Positions 14,143-15,314 of a stretch of 15,314 bases of DNA are shown here, piece by piece. The number at the start of each line of letters is the position of its first letter. Within the stretch, counting starts at the first letter, position 1. Origin of the DNA: Clostridia bacterium (GTDB lineage: Bacteria > Bacillota > Clostridia > Oscillospirales > CAG-272); NCBI GenBank assembly GCA_017386965.1, contig JAFOGE010000055.1:1-15314 (forward strand). The letters are read 5' to 3'. Position numbers and translations under genes: made by a program. The notes under the pieces were generated by a model, which saw only the letters and a list, made by a program, of their open reading frames with translations, was not told the origin of the DNA and did no database searches.

Positions 14143-14171
14143 AGTATAGCATATCCGACGGAAAAATGCAA
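14143..14171 (-). promoter_or_regulatory. Promoter of rimM-trmD
   Basis: On the minus strand, TTGCAT (14171-14166), 17 bases, TATACT (14148-14143), with TGC before the -10 giving an extended -10. The leader would be about 45-50 bases. It faces away from the yajC promoter some 90 bases on. Confidence 0.75.
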
Positions 14172-14262
14172 GATTTCGACGCTTTTTTATCGAGCGCGGA
14201 GGCCTTTTTTCTGAAAAACACGGAAAAATCGGGCTTGCGCGGAAAATGTTTACAAATTGGAC

Positions 14263-14291
14263 TTGCATATCGGAGGCAAAAGGGGTATAAT
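14263..14291 (+). promoter_or_regulatory. Promoter of yajC
   Basis: TTGCAT (14263-14268), 17 bases, TATAAT (14286-14291). The predicted transcript begins near 14298 and gives a short leader containing GGAGG at 14313-14317. Confidence 0.8.
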
Positions 14292-14327
14292 GATGATATC
14301 TATGGAAGAAACGGAGGAATATTATCC

Positions 14328-14657
14328 ATGTTCAACGTATTTGCTTTGGAATCTGCTACCCCCACCGGTGGCGGAGATATGACCGGCCTTATTACCCTCG
14401 GTATGATGGCAATTGTGTTTGTCGCCTTCTATTTCTTTGCGATCCGCCCGCAGCGGAAGCAGGAGAAGGAAACGAATGCAATGCGCAACAATCTGACGGT
14501 TGGAGATGAGGTCACCACGATCGGCGGCATCATCGGTAAGGTTATCAGCATCAAGGAGGAAACCTGCGTGATTGAAACCTCCCGCGACCTCACCCGCATC
14601 CGCATTCTCAAGAGCGCAATCAGCCGCGTGGACGTAAAGGCTGAGGATGCAGACTGA
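14328..14657 (+). CDS. yajC: Preprotein translocase subunit YajC
   Basis: YajC associates with SecDF at the Sec translocase; its precise role is not settled. The 109-residue product has a short Ala/Gly-rich start, one membrane helix (about 18-39), then the diagnostic FAIRPQRKQEKE and a cytoplasmic domain with GDEVTTIGGIIGKV and ISRV near the end. ATG at 14328 is chosen because GGAGG ends 10 bases upstream and the frame upstream of it has no family resemblance. The gene has its own promoter and is followed by a hairpin. secD/secF and tgt, frequent neighbours, are not in the window. A TIGR04086-type gene follows, a common pairing in Clostridia. Confidence 0.93.
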   Translation: MFNVFALESATPTGGGDMTGLITLGMMAIVFVAFYFFAIRPQRKQEKETNAMRNNLTVGDEVTTIGGIIGKVISIKEETCVIETSRDLTRIRILKSAISRVDVKAEDAD

Positions 14658-14679
14658 TTCCTTCCATGCATAAAGCAAG

Positions 14680-14729
14680 CTCCGTGTGAATAGGTTGTAT
14701 CGGCAACGCTTTTCACACGGAGGTTTTTT
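14680..14729 (+). terminator. Terminator-like hairpin covering the next gene's ribosome binding site
   Basis: CTCCGTGTGAA (14680-14690) pairs perfectly with TTCACACGGAG (14712-14722); the 21-base loop holds a GTTG/CAAC inner stem. After one G comes T6, then the ATG at 14730. An outer stem, TGCATAAA (14667-14674) with TTTATGCA (14727-14734), could include the start codon itself. GGAGG (14719-14723) is both the stem's 3' arm and the ribosome binding site of the next gene. Confidence 0.75.
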
Positions 14730-15197
14730 ATGCAACGCTCTTCCCACGCTTCCAAGCGCAATCAAGGCAAAGCAACCCGTGAGCCGGAAAATACTTCGGT
14801 TCGCTTTTTGAAGGACATTGGAAAAAGCTTTCTCTGCTCCCTGGCGATCGCGCCGGCACTTCTGCTTGTCGCCTCCCTCGTCGCCTATTTTCTGGAGGAC
14901 CCCAAAATCGCCATTCCTCCCCTTGGTCTTCTCTGCTCGGCACTGACCGCGTTTTTGGGAGGTCTTCTCGCCATCCGCATCCACCGCAAAGGGGCCCTCG
15001 TTTGCGGCTTTTGCAACGGCGCCTTGCTCTCCCTTGTAATGCTGCTTGCCTCGCTCTTTTTCCGTACGGAGGCCTCCGGGTACTCCGCACTTCTCTCCGC
15101 TCTTTTGCACGTCGGCTTTCTTCTCCTCTCCGTGGGAGGTGCCTTTGCGGGCTTGCCCCGACAAGGACAAAAGGCAAGGAGGCGTAAGCGTTCGTAA
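14730..15197 (+). CDS. TIGR04086/DUF3792-type membrane protein
   Basis: A 155-residue protein with a basic, hydrophilic start (1-30) and four membrane segments (about 32-54, 62-82, 90-110, 118-141), ending in a strongly basic tail (RQGQKARRRKRS). Size, four-helix layout, the small-residue-rich helix GLLCSALTAFLGGLLAIR and position directly after yajC match the TIGR04086 family of Firmicutes, whose function is unknown. By the positive-inside rule both ends are cytoplasmic. GGAGG lies 6 bases before the ATG but inside the 3' arm of a strong hairpin, so translation may need the hairpin opened. A typical terminator follows at 15229-15270. Confidence 0.8.
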   Translation: MQRSSHASKRNQGKATREPENTSVRFLKDIGKSFLCSLAIAPALLLVASLVAYFLEDPKIAIPPLGLLCSALTAFLGGLLAIRIHRKGALVCGFCNGALLSLVMLLASLFFRTEASGYSALLSALLHVGFLLLSVGGAFAGLPRQGQKARRRKRS

Positions 15198-15228
15198 TGC
15201 GGCATTCCTGCAATCCATGAAAGCACCC

Positions 15229-15270
15229 AAGGGGCGACCAAACGCTTGATGCGTTTGCTCCCCCTTTTTT
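15229..15270 (+). terminator. Rho-independent terminator after the TIGR04086-type gene
   Basis: AAGGGG (15229-15234) pairs with CCCCTT (15261-15266), and CAAACGC (15239-15245) pairs with GCGTTTG (15251-15257) around a TTGAT loop, with a 4-by-3 internal loop. T6 at 15265-15270 ends it. The remaining 44 bases of the window are A/T-rich with no gene visible. Confidence 0.85.
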
Positions 15271-15314
15271 GCTCCGTTTTTGATTATTTCAAAATTCGTT
15301 CACAAAATATTCAC

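Noticed and set aside
14322..15230. Minus-strand frame spanning yajC and the TIGR04086-type gene
   Set aside because: It crosses two supported genes, a promoter-driven unit and a hairpin; its composition is typical of antisense frames.

Overview
The window looks like chromosomal DNA from a moderately GC-rich member of the Firmicutes, probably class Clostridia. The signs are consensus SigA-type promoters with 17-bp spacers, strong AAAGGAGG-type ribosome binding sites, an HPr with both His15 and Ser46, yajC followed by a TIGR04086-type membrane gene, and DUF4330-like genes next to an O-antigen-ligase-family gene. A finer placement cannot be supported from sequence alone. There are no rRNA or tRNA genes, CRISPR arrays or insertion sequences.

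Layout from left to right. (1) 1-540: the body of a NUDIX hydrolase whose first strand is missing, with a promoter-like sequence at the break, then a good terminator. (2) 536-1129, minus: a RimJ/RimL-type acetyltransferase with its own promoter. (3) 1340-4305, plus: an operon starting at a perfect TTGACA-17-TATAAT promoter that carries two identical 12-bp palindromes. It encodes an orphan Phd/YefM-type antitoxin-like protein, a 137-residue protein resembling a lone pre-ATP-grasp domain, an aspartate racemase, and a MurE-type ligase. (4) 4308-4394: a large hairpin between convergent genes. (5) 9764-4385, minus: ptsH (HPr), a terminator, then uvrC-rsmD-coaD-(six-helix membrane protein with a DSDGDG tail)-(flippase), a tightly packed series. 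(6) 12792-9952, minus: an O-antigen-ligase-family membrane protein and two DUF4330-like single-pass proteins. (7) 14089-12858, minus: rimM-trmD. (8) 14328-15197, plus: yajC and a TIGR04086-type membrane protein, divergent from rimM.

Most of the window is housekeeping: pantothenate/CoA, nucleotide excision repair, rRNA and tRNA methylation, 30S maturation, Sec translocase accessory, PTS phosphocarrier. Seven gene pairs overlap by four bases (ATGA), so translational coupling is the rule here.

The most interesting part is the 1340-4305 operon. Racemase, ligase-like fragment and MurE paralogue together recall the Lys/D-Asp peptidoglycan module of enterococci. Here it is headed by an antitoxin-like DNA-binding protein with no toxin, and the ligase lacks its catalytic domain. 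The second point of interest is a repeated RNA architecture: at 12793-12841 and 14667-14734 a terminator-like hairpin ends in a T6 tract that runs directly into the start codon of the next gene, so the hairpin also covers the ribosome binding site.
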